64,000 bases of DNA from Dirofilaria immitis. Its lineage: Eukaryota > Nematoda > Chromadorea > Rhabditida > Onchocercidae. Positions 47,040-60,517 of this stretch are shown here, in pieces. The position numbers were made by a program, and so were the translations under genes. The stretch is from contig JAKNDB010000068.1 of NCBI GenBank assembly GCA_024305405.1, forward strand, positions 10,897,501 to 10,961,500, in the 5' to 3' direction. The notes beneath the pieces are model-generated. The model did no database searches, was not told where the DNA came from, and worked only from the letters and a program-made list of their open reading frames with translations. Numbering within the stretch: the stretch's first letter is position 1; each line of letters opens with the position of its first letter.

Positions 47040-49902
47040 ATGAATCAGTCAATTATACAGCATACAAAGCGTTGTTGTATTTGTGATACGGAAACTGCTT
47101 CCAATGAGCAGGCCCTAAAAAAGTTTTCAATTCATTTGACGGTGATACACTCTTTCTTTTCTTGCCCAGTATTGAATGAATGCAAATATTTTACGCATTT
47201 CCTTTATCCTTACTAGTTCAACTTCTTTTGGCATCTGTTCTGATCAAAACAGTTCATATTGCAAAATTCGTAAATCAGTTAACATCCAAAATTAGCTCGA
47301 TGAACTTTTTTTTTATACTATGGGATATTTATTGAACAAATTTTCTTCGCAGTTTTCACATTTGTGGCATTATTTCATTTCAGACTATAATTCAATAATT
47401 CTTTTTGATCTTTGGAAATAGTTTGATTTTAGAAATTTTTTTTTAGAAGAAAGAGCATGAATCTTTCTGTGGGTTTTTTCTGGAAATTCTGTAAATTTCT
47501 TCTGAAAAAATTTCCTTACCAACGGCTTTCATTATTTGGTTATATAATATATATATATATTTCATATTTTTCAAGTCTTAATATTATTGTTTATAGAAAT
47601 TTAATAACAGCACATCTATCTCGCATCTCAGCAGTAAGAAATCTTATCATAAATTCGAGATATCAGTTTTGTGTCACACAGTATTTAGAAACATTACCGT
47701 GTGTTTTTCAGGAGTTTAATTATTCAAGTCCCCAAAACGCTCATCATAATGAACCCAGAAAGTATGTTTTATGCTCTATGTTTGGTTGCATACAAAAAGA
47801 GATTAACAAATTTCGTTTCCCAATTTTCACATATTTAAAAAAATTTTTTTGTTTCTGTTTTCTAAATTTCCTTGTTATGTACAAAAAGGCAATAAGATTT
47901 AGAATTGGCTTGAGCCTGCTGAATTTAATCTGGTTTTGGATCAAATTTAATCTGCTTCGAGTCTTTCTGTATAGCTTCATACGATATCATGTGAATTCTT
48001 TTTATTTTTTCAGAAAATCGGAAGTTGGGTGAAAGTGTTCGTTGTTTACGTGAGCAAGGACTAACTTTCTCTCAAATTTCTCAAGAATTAAAAGTATTTC
48101 TTATTTTATTCTTTAACCGGATATAATTGTTTGACATGAAATGCAGAAAATCATAAGGGGACGCGGGTGATTCCTTGATTATTTGGATTGGAATTTAAAG
48201 CATTAAATTGGAAATCATTTCTCTTTTAAAGAACTAAGCTAAGATACAGATAAAAGGGTGGATGATAGAGGAATAATCATCGTTCTTGTTTTTATCCTAA
48301 CTTAATCAAGCACCACAAATCTAAATTGAATTTGGCTTGAATTTTTTTCTTTTTAAACTTCATGAATTATAACTTCAAAATTTCATTTAATCAGTCAATG
48401 CTCGAGTAAGCTTAGAATGCTAAAGAAAATGTTTCCAGAAATTTAGTAAAGTGCTTTGGATTTCATTCGAAGAATCATAGCGCATCATAGGTTGCATTAA
48501 ACGGAATTGGTTGAGTGACTTTTTCGGAAGGCTTTGTTAGTAAAAATCTCTTATTGTATTACTGAATAGTAATTATATGCTTCAGCAACCACTATCGACG
48601 TGTTATTCAGCTATGAGGTCGCTAAAATTATCAAAAGACTACACAGAAAGTTTGAAGATGATTGTGAAGAAAAGAAAACGTAATTATACTGGATCTCTTC
48701 CATCTGTAAGTGTCCGTCTATGGTTTCGCCATTGTTGCTTGCTTTTTAAGATTTTTACTTAGATGGAGTTGTAAAAAAGCTGAAAGTCTTAATTCTGGAA
48801 GTTATTGTGAATTGTAAAAAGAATATGGAATCGTCTTTCAATAATTAATTAGAAAATGAGCTAAGTATTTACAATAATAAACAAATGGGCAGTGCTAAGT
48901 GAGAATTTAAAAGATGTTATAGCGTGGTAGCTGTTGTTCAAGTTCAGAATCCGACCAATTGGGTGATGAATCTTCTTCCTTGCAAGCTTCATCATCTTTC
49001 ACTCTTCCATCACCTACTTATGTGACATACGGCTTAACATCGACTACAAACCAACTTTTGCATGCAGTGAATAAATCAATCGAAGCGACTCCATGGCATC
49101 ATGGGCTTAATTCTGACACAGTACGGAAAATTGTGATGATTTGTTTGAATTTTGAACGTGTACTTTATACTACTGTAAAAGCTAGAGCTGAAAAATTTCT
49201 AAAGTATCATCAATTTTAGAAAAACGAAAGAGATGTCGAAGGACGTCGTATGACAACCGATCATTCACCGTCGGCATCTCCAACTACTGCTGCTGCTTCT
49301 TTCACCGACATTGAAACCACTTCATCCTTTGTGCCACATCGAGAAATAAATCCAGAAACGACTTGTTTTCTAGATGCGTCTAAACATATTGGTTCGTCAG
49401 CAGCATTTAAGGTGAATTATAGCCGGATCAAGTCGATTTACAAAATAAAATAAAAAGCGATAAACAATCTCTTTATAATTTTTATAGAATAAACTTAATT
49501 AGCTTTAATGTTAAATGTTTGATTAAACTTTGATTTCCTTAACATTTTATGAGTTTCTTTTTCTAAATTCTAAATTATATTATGCTTACAAAACATTGCA
49601 CTTAGGCTGAACGGCTTTATTTCCTGATAACTTCTTTCTTTTATGAAATCGAAATTCTTTTAGATCATATATCTGCTATGCATTTCTTTTCTTGATCTGC
49701 ATCCACGTTCTAGGACGATAATATGAAAGTTAACGTTTTGGAAGAGAATACTGAAAATGCTATAACACAAAAGCTAACATGGGCTTTGGAACAGCTGGAA
49801 AAGTCGAAGAAACCTGATGAAATTGTACAACTGATGAATGTGGTCGCCAGTGCTTTGAATATATTGAACAGTTTGAAAGTCAAGGACAATTCTACGCCCT
49901 AA
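47040..49902 (+). CDS. Unrecognised nematode protein, possible zinc-finger N-terminus and helical region
   Basis: I do not recognise this gene. Well-supported 3' exons are about 48943-49120 (or from 48931), 49220-49411 and 49714-49902; they join in phase and end ...NSLKVKDNSTP. They encode a Ser/Thr-rich middle (SPSASPTTAAASFTDIETTS) and a helical C-terminus (ITQKLTWALEQLEKS). Exon 48586-48705 has a donor at AC|GTAATT (after 48680) that fits the next exon's phase and then reads TTIDVLFSYEVAKIIKRLHRK. Exon 48014-48093 reads GESVRCLREQGLTFSQISQEL, which could fold as a helix-turn-helix; joining it to the next exon needs one extra base, perhaps in 48090-48093. An exon starting at ATG 47040 reads TKRCCICDTETASNEQALKKF and could be a C2H2-type finger. 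The joins upstream of 48014 are unresolved. A DNA-binding role is only a guess. Confidence 0.5.
47540..47562. repeat. (AT)n microsatellite
   Basis: About 20 bases of alternating TA in an intron of the unrecognised gene. Confidence 0.7.
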
Positions 49903-52900
49903 ATTTAAAGGCATGTTTTGATACTTCCTGTTCATTATGATTGCTGTGTTCAATCAAATCGATATGTTTGGATCTATTTAGTTTTTGACAAATTATATTT
50001 CTATGTTTTCACTGCTTAGCTTGAACATTTATGATTGAGGAAAACATACAGAAAAAGTAAAGAGTCATTTATGATTATTATTTGATATCATCACGACAAC
50101 GAGAACTCAAATGTAAAATCTTCCTAAGGTTTAGATAGCTTTATATAAAAATTTGGAATTTATAAACTGCATTTCATCGTTTAATCGGTAGCTACTAAGA
50201 TAAAATACATGTCCTATGAGAACAGAGAACGTTTAAATTAAATTCTATTCCGGAATAGTCGAAATTTTGCTTTGTAATACAGTCTTTATTTCTTAGTTGC
50301 GATGATTGAATAACAGAGGCTCTTCAGTTGATATCTTGTAAATATCATTTGAAGTTGCGACTCTATTCAAAATATGAATAGGGACGGATTCACATTTATT
50401 GATGATTTAATCTCGTAATGTTAGCGTTGTTTTTCCCATTTTAGTTTCTTGAAAATCATTTCCAAGAATCTAGCGAAAACCTCTTACAACTTAACCATCC
50501 TACTATTCTCTTTAATAAATTTTCGTAATGAAAACTTTAAAATAAAATATCAATTCAGTGCTGATGTTCCCTTCTCCTACCGTATTACTTTGCTCTATTA
50601 TTATATAATTTTTATTTTTACCTTGTTCTACCAATTTCAAAAGTTGGAAGATGATGCGCCTGGGTTCATTGTACCAACTGCTTTAAAAATTTGTGTGTTT
50701 GTATTATTTCTTATTATTTTTTTATTTGTACAAAACTCGAGCTTATCATTTTATGTAAAGTGATTTTCTAATACTATGTCAATGATAACCGATAAGGAAA
50801 GTCTGGGAATTTCTCTCCATGGCAAATTTATTTTCTTCGACGTTTCTTTTTATTCTTTTGATGAAACTCAGCTGTTACCAACAATTACTTCAGCCCAGTT
50901 TCGTAATCAACCTCGAAAGGGTTACATAAAGAGTTATGTATAAGATAATGACGTATTGCTGTGATGCTTACCCATCGCATACATGACTTTTATAGTATAG
51001 CACTTATCGTGCAAGTTTAACTTTTGAACCGTTTCTCTCTTCACGTTTCATCCCATCCGAATTTCCACAGCCTTTCTTTCTGAAAGCTGCATATCAGTCC
51101 ATATATTATTGTCAATTTCTATTTTATAAATCAACAAGGAAGTTCGTACATCTTTTTCGCATGAAGCTTCCCTTACTACTTATATCAATTCTGCAAAAAG
51201 TTTTGTTGACAATTCAGTGTAATTCCCATTTGTTTCAAAATATATATTTTGAAAAGTTGCGGTCTTCAATTATTCTTTCCTGTCCTTGATTTTATTTTGA
51301 GCTAATTTCAACCCTGAGAATTTCATGGTGAAATCCTGTAACAATTTAGAAGCAATATTTCCAAACACGCAGAGCATTATTTTCAGTAATCCCTCATGAA
51401 TTGTAGAGTAGCAATTTTGAACATTAATTTCGAATACAAAACATGGATGGTGGAAAAAATGAAATTACAAGGAACATTTTTGGAAATCAGCTCCTATCAA
51501 TGATAAAATGCATTTTGTCGATCTTTTGTGACCTAAAAACAGCATACTTACAAGAACACAATACACTCATTCCATTATTTTGGATGAACACGAGTTCTAC
51601 TTAAGTTTATTATTTTCTCATCTCCATTTCCAGTGGACAGTTATTTCAGATGCTAATAGACGATTAAGCCCATGGTCATCAGGTATCTCATTATTCTCTT
51701 ATTTGAAATTTTCCGCATTCCTAGCCCATATGTTCTCTTTTTACTAGAGCTGCAAAAGAGAAGGAAGAGGATGTTGAAGTCATCTCGTAAATACCCATCA
51801 ATTAGATTATCACGAATAGTTCATATATATATATATATATAATTGTCAGTTACACTCTTCTATATCTCTCAGTCATCAACTTCACTCTATAAGGGTATCT
51901 TTGATTCATGAAGTATCGTATTTAATATATGAATAGTGGTTGTGAAATGCACATTGTTGAATAATTTTAGGACAATTTTTTGATATCATTCATAAACAAA
52001 AATATTTTCCAATATTTGGAAAATATTTTTGCATATCGAATATAGCCAATCATTCGGAAAAAATCAGTAACAAAGTATCAAACCGACGTGTTTTAATCCA
52101 TCATCTGATTAATATGCTGATGCTTCACTTATTTTGAGCCATCAACATTCAGACACTGTCTTTTTAAGATTTGATTGAAGTCTGCAACTTCTATCTGCTT
52201 CATCGCCATTAACAATTTTCGCATTGCCTGCATCTCACATCTAAATTTCTGGGGCGAATCCATGGACGTTGCGAAAACAGTACGATTCATTTATTCAAAT
52301 ACATTTCGATATGATATATATATAGTTTCAGACAGTCAGATTATGTATTAGTGTTTTTTCATAAATTCGCATAAGGTGCAACAATATATAGACTGAGGAT
52401 ATTTATCTTTCTTGTTAAAGGATGTGGAAATGGAAATGATTTTTACTATTCCAAAGAAAATATTACTGTGCTTGCAGTAAAATATATATTATGCATTTAG
52501 TTGACAATATATTACTTTTAACGGTTCTTACGAAGACTGTTTTACGATGATATGATTTATGCAGATTATATCTAACCCTTCGACAAAAGTGATATCTTCT
52601 ATAGCTGCCTAATAAGTGGCAAAAGAAGTGTGACTGGGAAAAAGAAAGGTATAGGATTTCACACATCTTAATTCATTCCAACAGTCCAAAACACAATGAT
52701 TTGGTTAAATTATGGTGTACATACCGAAATCGAGTTATAATTTGATCTTCAATAAGGCTGACATTACGGTTATTAATGTAGTATGTTGCTATTATACATA
52801 TGACCAAAATTAGATCAGAACATTTCCAGAGTACTATTCTCGACTTTAATAGACGTTAATACAAGCTCAAAAAACCACTTAATTATGAAAAAATTTTTTT

Positions 52901-53883
52901 AACCCGAGTACGCCAATTGAACCATACAAAATAGAAAAAGTGTTCTCTTACTCCTATTAAAGAGCATAACAGTTACTGCCAGATATTGCACGATTTATTT
53001 CTGTTCATCAGTTAAAATATTATCAGTACTTTTGCTACCGGCCAACATTTATCATCATCAGAATTCAAGCGAGCATTCACGACCCCTGAAAAGAATCAGG
53101 AAGATTGAAATACCCAAACAAACGAACAATACATGGCCTCATATCGGTATCTGTAGACTCCCCAATATGCTACATTGACATTCGTTCTAGACCATGCCGT
53201 ATCTCATATTGATATTGATGGGAATTGTAGACCATAGAACTTCATCGTGTTGGGTTTATAGAGGTGTTTTAAGCAGGGTTGGGAGCTGGGGATAGTCTTT
53301 ATGTGAATATATTTGATTATTTGTAGAATTTTTATTTTTGCATGTTCGAAAGGGTTGATTCTAAAAAACTAATTTGAAAACAGTGTCATGTAGTATCTAA
53401 TTCAGTTTATTGTAGCTGCATTGTATATTATTTCACATTTCTTGAGATTGAAATTACTCGTTGAGCTGAGAATTCTCTTTCTTTTTCTTTCTGTACTGCA
53501 AAAAATTTCTTATCGTGATAAAGAGAAGAGAAATATGATAAGATAGTTCCCAGTTACTGATTTAAAACGTATTACTGATTTGATATATCAATACTATTGG
53601 CAAGTTTCATAGATGGATTTACCATTAACTGATCGTCCCTCCAGTAATAATCCAAAGCTCGTAGAAGACACGGATGTTTTAAAAAGGGAATGAATAAGCT
53701 GTGAAAATATATCATTCAATTCTTAGCTATCACTTGATTGTTAAGTATTCATTTCTTAGTTCTTGGTAGCAATACTGATATCATCGATGCTTACCATCTT
53801 CCATGTATAATTGTTTTTGTCCAACATATTCATCGATTTTTTGTTAGTTGATTAATGACCAAAATTAATTAGTTGTATTTCAG
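49903..53883. other. 4-kb intergenic region
   Basis: No recognisable exon on either strand. It contains an (AT)n run at 51823-51841 and, near 53060-53300, a block with less extreme AT content and higher sequence complexity that includes two GTAGAC/TAGACCAT-like repeats. The upstream control region of ubc-7 should lie at its right end. Confidence 0.5.
51823..51841. repeat. (AT)n microsatellite
   Basis: Nine to ten AT units in intergenic DNA. Confidence 0.8.
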
Positions 53884-53884
53884 T
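53875..53884 (+). promoter_or_regulatory. Candidate trans-splice acceptor of ubc-7
   Basis: TTGTATTTCAG ends at 53883, 63 bases before the ATG at 53947. The sequence between is less AT-rich, as expected for a 5' leader, and no coding exon precedes it. Confidence 0.5.
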
Positions 53885-53946
53885 AACCGAGGAAAGGTCG
53901 GTTATTGTCTGTACTGGTGGTGTGGTGGGTCTATCTAGCGAAAAAT

Positions 53947-55973
53947 ATGGGCGAGCCGCAGTCAGCACTTCTTCTAAGAAAACAACTTGCAGGTAAGAAT
54001 CTTCTGGAGCATTCTAATCTTGAATTATTTTTGTTTCTTATTCATCATGTTTGACAACTCAAATTCTTTTAAATTATATCATCCCATATCTTTTACATAT
54101 GTTGGCTTTTAGCTTCGTGCTGGATAATTACATATTTATGATGCATGCCTTTTTTACACTCAAAATTTTCTATGTAACCTTCAGTTAGTTTCAGTTGAGG
54201 AATGCTAGAAGGTTGATCTAAAGTAAAATCGGATTTCGTACTGCAAGTCATTTACTATGCCTTTTGTATCTGGACAAGATATCTATTACTTAAGTTAAAC
54301 CAGTGGTGGGGTGGGAAGAAATAATAGGTGAAATGAAATATAAAGGAAAATTTACTTTGTCAATTATCATTATATCATTTCCAAATAAATGTACGTAGTA
54401 TTTCCGCAAGATTTGTTTATGATATTTATGTTAGGTTCTACAGAATGCATGAATATATGAAAATGTATTTAATCTTATTGCAGAATTGAAACGAGTTCCT
54501 GTTGATGGTTTTTCAGCGGGTCTTCAAGGTGACGATATTTACAAGTGGGAAGTGCTTGTTATTGGACCACCTGATACTCTCTAGTTAGTTTTTTCAGCAT
54601 TTTTGGACATTCAGAAAAGCACTTCTAGAAGTCGAAGAGATAATTAAATAGTTAGATAGATTTGTTGGGAAGTTTTCTCTGTTAACGTCTTAAACCTTTT
54701 GTGATATGTGGCTACGGCTTTATCAGAATGTGAGGTGCATGAGATTTCCACAGCAGTTCATTAATTTTTATAAGTCAAAGCTCTTTTGGATAAAAATAAA
54801 ACAGAATTTGGAATGTTGGTTTTCAGCGAAGGAGGATTTTTCAAGGCGCTTCTGGAATTTCCTAAGGAATACCCGCTATTACCGCCAAAAATGAAGTTTA
54901 TTTCGGAAATCTGGCACCCGAATAGTATGTGTACAACTCCATTATTATCAGAAATAACTTGTTCAGATAAGATGTAATTAAATCGTGTTGAAAAGCGTTG
55001 TCAGAAATGCCTTACATTGCGTTCGCTCTCAGAAAATCTGAGTTGGTCATTCAAATTTTGTAATATTGAAGCAGGGAAAAGAATATCCGTGGAAGCTTCA
55101 ATTTACATCACGATAGAATTTGTCGCGATCAATTAGGTAAGGTAGAGTGATTCAAATCCAGAATGCTCAATTAAGGTCATTTGAAATAAAAGGCTTGTAC
55201 GGCTTTACCATCAACCCTTTTGAAGGGCTGATGCTCATTGTATGCTAACATGATTACTACATCAGTTGGAGACATACTTTGAATTGGAAGTTCAGGTTTT
55301 CCTGCTATGCTGAAATAATTCTGCGTTATCTTTCGCTCTTCTTGATATTCTCATCTCTAATTTCATATACTGAAAAATTTTCGGTTCGTTATTTTTTACT
55401 TCAGTTGATAAAGAAGGTAATGTGTGTATATCGATATTACATGAACCGGGAGATGATCGATGGGGTTATGAAAAGCCAGAGGAAAGGTGGTTACCTGTAC
55501 ACACTGTAGAAACAATTCTTCTTTCTGTTATATCGATGCTTGCGGATCCAAATCACGATTCGCCTGCGAATGTTGATGCTGCAGTAAGGATCATTAGTTT
55601 TTGATATGACTTAAATAGTTATGATGAATATATATTTTAACCTAAAGATTTGTCACGATGACAATGTCCGGTTTTATTGTTACAGTTTGAGAATAATATC
55701 AATGGTTTGAGCATATGCTTAGTAATCCTCAGATGATGATGTGGTAGTTAGATATTAATATCAACCAATAGAATTGAATTTTGGCATTGTAAGCTCTATT
55801 TCTAAGTTTTGTAATTCCATTATGATTGCTGTAGTTGTAGTTTTTCAAGTTTATGAACTCATTCAATGGCACTGATTTGCGTTCTCTTCTAGAAGATGCA
55901 ACGCGAAAATTTTCCTGAATTCAAGAAACGTGTAGCGGCTTGCGTTCGAAAGAGTCAAGAAGAGGGTTGTTGA
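53947..55973 (+). CDS. ubc-7: Ubiquitin-conjugating enzyme E2 G1 type (UBC-7)
   Basis: Exons: 53947-53992, 54484-54583, 54827-54924, 55405-55583, 55893-55973; 167 residues. The protein accepts ubiquitin from E1 as a thioester and passes it to substrates with E3 ligases. It opens [20 protein letters not shown]; the UBC fold follows with [28 protein letters not shown] and the active-site Cys in [12 protein letters not shown]. The 13-residue acidic-loop insertion typical of the G/R class ([16 protein letters not shown]) is intact, as is [17 protein letters not shown]. The donor after 54583 splits a Tyr codon, so the apparent TAG at that point is intronic. All phases agree without correction. It matches UBE2G1/C. 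elegans UBC-7 closely, and UBE2G2 less well. Confidence 0.97.
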
Positions 55974-56721
55974 TATGAAATAGTGAATTTTCATCCACTC
56001 TTTTCATCCTTCTGACGATGATTGTTGGATCTGTGAGTTATAATTTTCGTTATTATTCAGAATTTGTTTTCCCTCCCTCCTCCCTCCCTCTCGTTACATT
56101 GTTTTAAAGGTCTTACACTTATAATAAGGATGTGAAAGATCTGATCCATTCTTATTATGGTGATACGTTACGTTACTGCTTTGTTTCTTTTTTCTTTTTT
56201 TGTGTGGTTTTTGGTTTATCTTGAAATATAAACGTGCTTGGAAAGTTATATGTTTTGTATTTGACAGTGACTGGAGGAAATTACTGTATGAGTTCAAGTC
56301 GTAGAATGAAATATCTATATGGAGTTGGAATGATGAATGAAAATTAATTAATTACCTATGTAACATTCAACTAAACTTTTTCCGCCGCCACTAATTATGC
56401 ATAAAGGCTTCCATAAGTTCCTAAAGTATGTCGAATATTGTAGAACATCGATTGATTTTTGATCTTTCGACATTTTTGGAATAAAAAGAAATTGCGATTT
56501 TATTATAGCAAGTTTTTTTAATCTGTGGCAGAGTTTTTTCATTCCTTCCCTTCACATTAAACTCAAAGTTTGAACGGATGAATAGGGCTATTTTCATTTT
56601 AAAATTTCAAAAAATAAATAATAAAACTAAAAATACTTCAGCAAATATGTATAAAAACATCTCAGGGTTACGTTTTACAGTAAATAATGCTGATGTTACT
56701 GTTGAATGTTGAGATATAATA
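55974..56721. other. Convergent spacer between ubc-7 and the nuclear receptor
   Basis: 748 bases with a CT-rich tract near 56074-56092 (CCCTCCCTCC units). No coding signal seen; probably 3' UTRs. Confidence 0.55.
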
Positions 56722-59700
56722 TCAGATCAATTTATTAATACTTAAAAGAGTTCGAATAACATCTGTTGGATATATAGCTGGTGTAAATTCATCGACTATC
56801 GAAATATGCTCACAATAAAGTAATAGAAAGTCTATATATTTCACGATAAGTTCATCTCGATTTGATAAGCTTGGATAAAAGATGGAGCGATGACGTGATA
56901 ACCAATATCGATAAGTACTATCCAGATTACAAGCAAAATTCAACTCCCTGATTTTTCCACCTGCAATCAATAATAAGAAAATTCATTAAACTGCCTGTTA
57001 GTAAAATACTGTAATTTTTCAAAAGTATCTGGTCCATTGGGAAATCATCGAGGAAAGTTAGTTTGAAATGTTTGAAATGAATTGGATTTTAGGTATACTA
57101 ACTTTTTTGAAATCGATTTAATCGTAAGATAAGAAGAGCAGTAATATTAATAAATTTTAATTATAGAAAAATATTGGATTAGAATTCTATTAAGAAACCG
57201 ATATTAGATGTTAAAATATGTCAGGAACGGTTACCTATTTTGCATAGAGCGTAGCAAATTGCTAGCCGTATTTCTTCATTGTCTAAGTTACTCATGTAGT
57301 CGTCTCTCCTTGCCGATTGTATCAGTTCATTTAGCTAAAAATTAATTCATTTAACCTTACACTAGATTTTCAATTGCAATCATTTAAATCTTATAATCTT
57401 CTGCGTTGAGAATTGATTTTTTTACTGTCCGTTATCTGTTTTTATTTTAAGAATGCAAATAAATTTGGATGAGTTCAAAAATTTCAGTCTCTTCACGGTT
57501 AGCTAGCCCTTCTCTTTATGACTTTTAAAATAAGTCATCTATTGCATATGTATTGATCTGCAACATTTCTGCAAAAAATGTGCAAAATTATAACTTTCCG
57601 GTCATTGTATGCAATATATACTTCACGTTGCATATTACCAGCTTCGCAGATGGTAACCATTCGCTTTTGTCGATTAATTAGGCTACTTATGTTGTAATTT
57701 GACATTTACAGCACTAATTGAGAATTTTGCTTTGACCTTTGAGTCACGAAAAGGTGGTAGATCTACCGCGATAGTGCAATGAAGTACGAAGAACGCAGGC
57801 CAATAACGAGATAGTATTATAAATCTATCCAACGGAGCGACAAAACTCATCAAAACCGTGTTGAGTGGACGTCGAATTGCTTCTGCCAATATCTGTTTTT
57901 CTAAATTTTAAGTTACAGTCATTTTTCTTAAATTTAACGAACTAACCACATAACCAGATTAGGTTTATAATTCACTTCCGAACTATTCAGTCATCAGTAT
58001 AATGCATCCTGGATTATTCATATATTTCTATGGCCGGATCAGGACCAACCAGATCTAGTCGGGCTAATCATTAAATTGTCTCATTTATTTCATGATAGCA
58101 TAGATACTTTTATCAAGAAGACGTTTCCTAATCTTCAAGGTAGTGTTTTCCTGAAACATTGTCTGATTTCATATCTTATAAGATCTCAAGATATTAGAAC
58201 TGGAACATGGAAATGATTTCTTTCATCCATATATTACTTTTCAGGAAATCGATGATTAGAACACTAGGCGCTGAATACATTTTGTTATGGGCATGGAAGA
58301 TTCAGGCAATTAGCTATTTTCTGAATGCATGATTACCTCAATAATTTGTGCAACAATGCACTGAAAAGCGGGAAAATGTATTATAAGATGATTAAAATAA
58401 TCCATTTTCGAAATGCTAGATAGATGAGATGATGTCGTCTATTCCCTATCACTTTATTCACTCATTGATTCCAAGGTACTTTATTGATAGATCCATTGAT
58501 TCTCAAACAGAATTTTTTTCATGGGACTTACTTTTCTCGATGATTGAATACTGAATCAATAATTTCAATCGTCTATCTCTTCGTGGACCACGTTCTTTCT
58601 GCACGGCTATAATCATTTTCTGTTACAATTTGAGATTTGAAGAATTTTTTCATATCGATTTACACATTACGCTATTCTCCCAAGAAAAAGCTACTCCCCA
58701 AAATTTATTAACATAGAAAAAAAAAACTGAACACTCCTTTAGATATAGTGTTGGTGGATTTGTCGTAAAAAGTCAGATATATTACACTTCAATGGAGGAA
58801 CTAGGTCAAATTATAGTTAATGATGGAATCTATTAATCAGTAGGCAAATATATTATGACTGTTAGATTTCAGTGATCGATGTCGTGGAACTTCAAAAAAG
58901 ATATTTTTTTTAGAAAATTTCAAAAAAGGCATTGTATATATATATATATCTTTGTTTTGAGATTATAAAACCATTACTAATCTTACTGCGATATCTGTAG
59001 AAAGTATTAATCAGAAAGTTCCTATCAGATTTCTCCGATCTTTCCAATACCTGACTCCAGAGCTATTCAAGGAAAAACTGACTCTCGAGCCATCCTATGC
59101 AAGTGTAGATTTCAATGGTTCATGCCACGATTAAAATACTAACGAACATCTTTCCGAAAATTCCATACAAGTCAAAAATGGCACTTATGGTTAAATAATC
59201 CGAGTGCTTAGTATTTTCCAAGAATCTGCTCTAATGAAATCGAAGATTGGAATCAGCAAGAGAAGAATGTGGAAAATTTTACATATAAATGGATTAATCA
59301 ATAATAGTACGATCTGAAGGAGTCAAAGAAATGGCACCCTTCTTTTAGAACTGTCTTTTCGTATAATTCGAAACGACACAATAACCTCTTCCCGGTGATG
59401 AACAATTGTTAAATATTTTCAACCTACCATTTTTGTTCATTTGCATTTGAAAACACTTGCGTAATCGGCACGAGGGACACCAATTTCTGCGTGCTTTATC
59501 AATCGGACAATTATTATCACCAGCTGCAAACAAATACACATAATATACAATAACGGAACGTTGCATCATCATGTAGAAAGCATTGCAGAAATTAGCATGA
59601 ATATCTCATACTTGAGATATCGATTGATATTTTTTAAATCTAAGGTTATTGATTAATTCTTAAGCCTTTTGCTATATTTTCTGCAATATTTCCTACAATG

Positions 59701-60517
59701 ATATAATAATGATATCTGCAGCAACAGTAAAAACTACAATTTGCTGAATGAGACGCATTTGTATCCTATTTCACGGACGCCATGCTACGAAACGATGTAA
59801 CGATCCGAATAGATGCAATAAGAAAATAAACAAAATCAACTCTTTCATTAGTATATCACAAATATCATAAACAAAGACACAATATGTGATAAAAACTTAC
59901 AAACGCAAGTGTAGTTAATGTTGCGTCTAATGCTGTAAAAGAGATTCTGAGATTAGCGAATTCGTAGATATATTTCTATCATTTACATATGTGTCAAGAA
60001 GTTTCATTTCTTTTCCAATAAAAATTTTGAACTTATAAATTTTGTCCCTCAACAATTCTGAACACTTCCATCTCATTAGTTCTTAACTGTTGTGCAGACT
60101 GAAATTACCTGTTCTTAGCATGCAGTAGAAAAGGTTGGAAAAGCTTTTATAGTAGAAAAAATGGGAAAAAAAAGACGAAATAAATTCAAAACATGGAAAA
60201 ATAAATTCTCAGATGGAAGATTTTGCTATATGTTAATAAATTAAGATAAAGTAATTAGAATCAATCATAATTTAATCATCCGCATGGCATTTTGAGTCAT
60301 TAGATGGAAGAATAGTCTTGGTAACAATAATCATTAGATAAAAATTTTATAAGGAATTCTGGAATGTTTTGATATTTGATTAAAAAAACACTATTCCAAA
60401 AAATATACCTTCGTTTGAAAAAGCAACTACATCCATCGCATGTCCATACGCCGTAATGTCGTCCAGAACTTTTGTCACCACATATTTGGCAAGTCATTCG
60501 TATAAACTCATTATGTC
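56722..60517 (-). CDS. Nuclear hormone receptor, NR2E-like (PNR/FAX-1/TLL group)
   Basis: Minus-strand exons: 60409-60517, 59901-59932, 59428-59523, 58532-58606, 57710-57892, 57235-57334, 56722-56960. The first four build the C4 zinc-finger DNA-binding domain: [72 protein letters not shown], and the C-terminal extension [13 protein letters not shown]. The last three give a divergent ligand-binding domain: [16 protein letters not shown] fits helices 4-5, and [20 protein letters not shown] fits helix 7. Spacing of six residues between the first two Cys of finger 2 and the AVQxERGPR motif are NR2E traits. Phases agree within each group, but one or more linker exons between 58532 and 57892 (phase 1 to 0) are not resolved. 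The exon at 60517 starts in phase 1 after an acceptor, so a further 5' exon is expected upstream. Exact orthology (for example nhr-111, nhr-239 or fax-1) is not settled. It is a transcription factor; ligand unknown. Confidence 0.85.

Noticed and set aside
47457..48032. 191-codon plus-strand ORF
   Set aside because: Mostly Phe/Tyr/Lys-rich translation of AT-rich intron; ends within a probable exon of another frame and has no conserved feature.
54584..54589. In-frame TAG in ubc-7 after GPPDTL
   Set aside because: The donor GTTAGT starts inside it; splicing forms a Tyr codon and the reading frame is intact.
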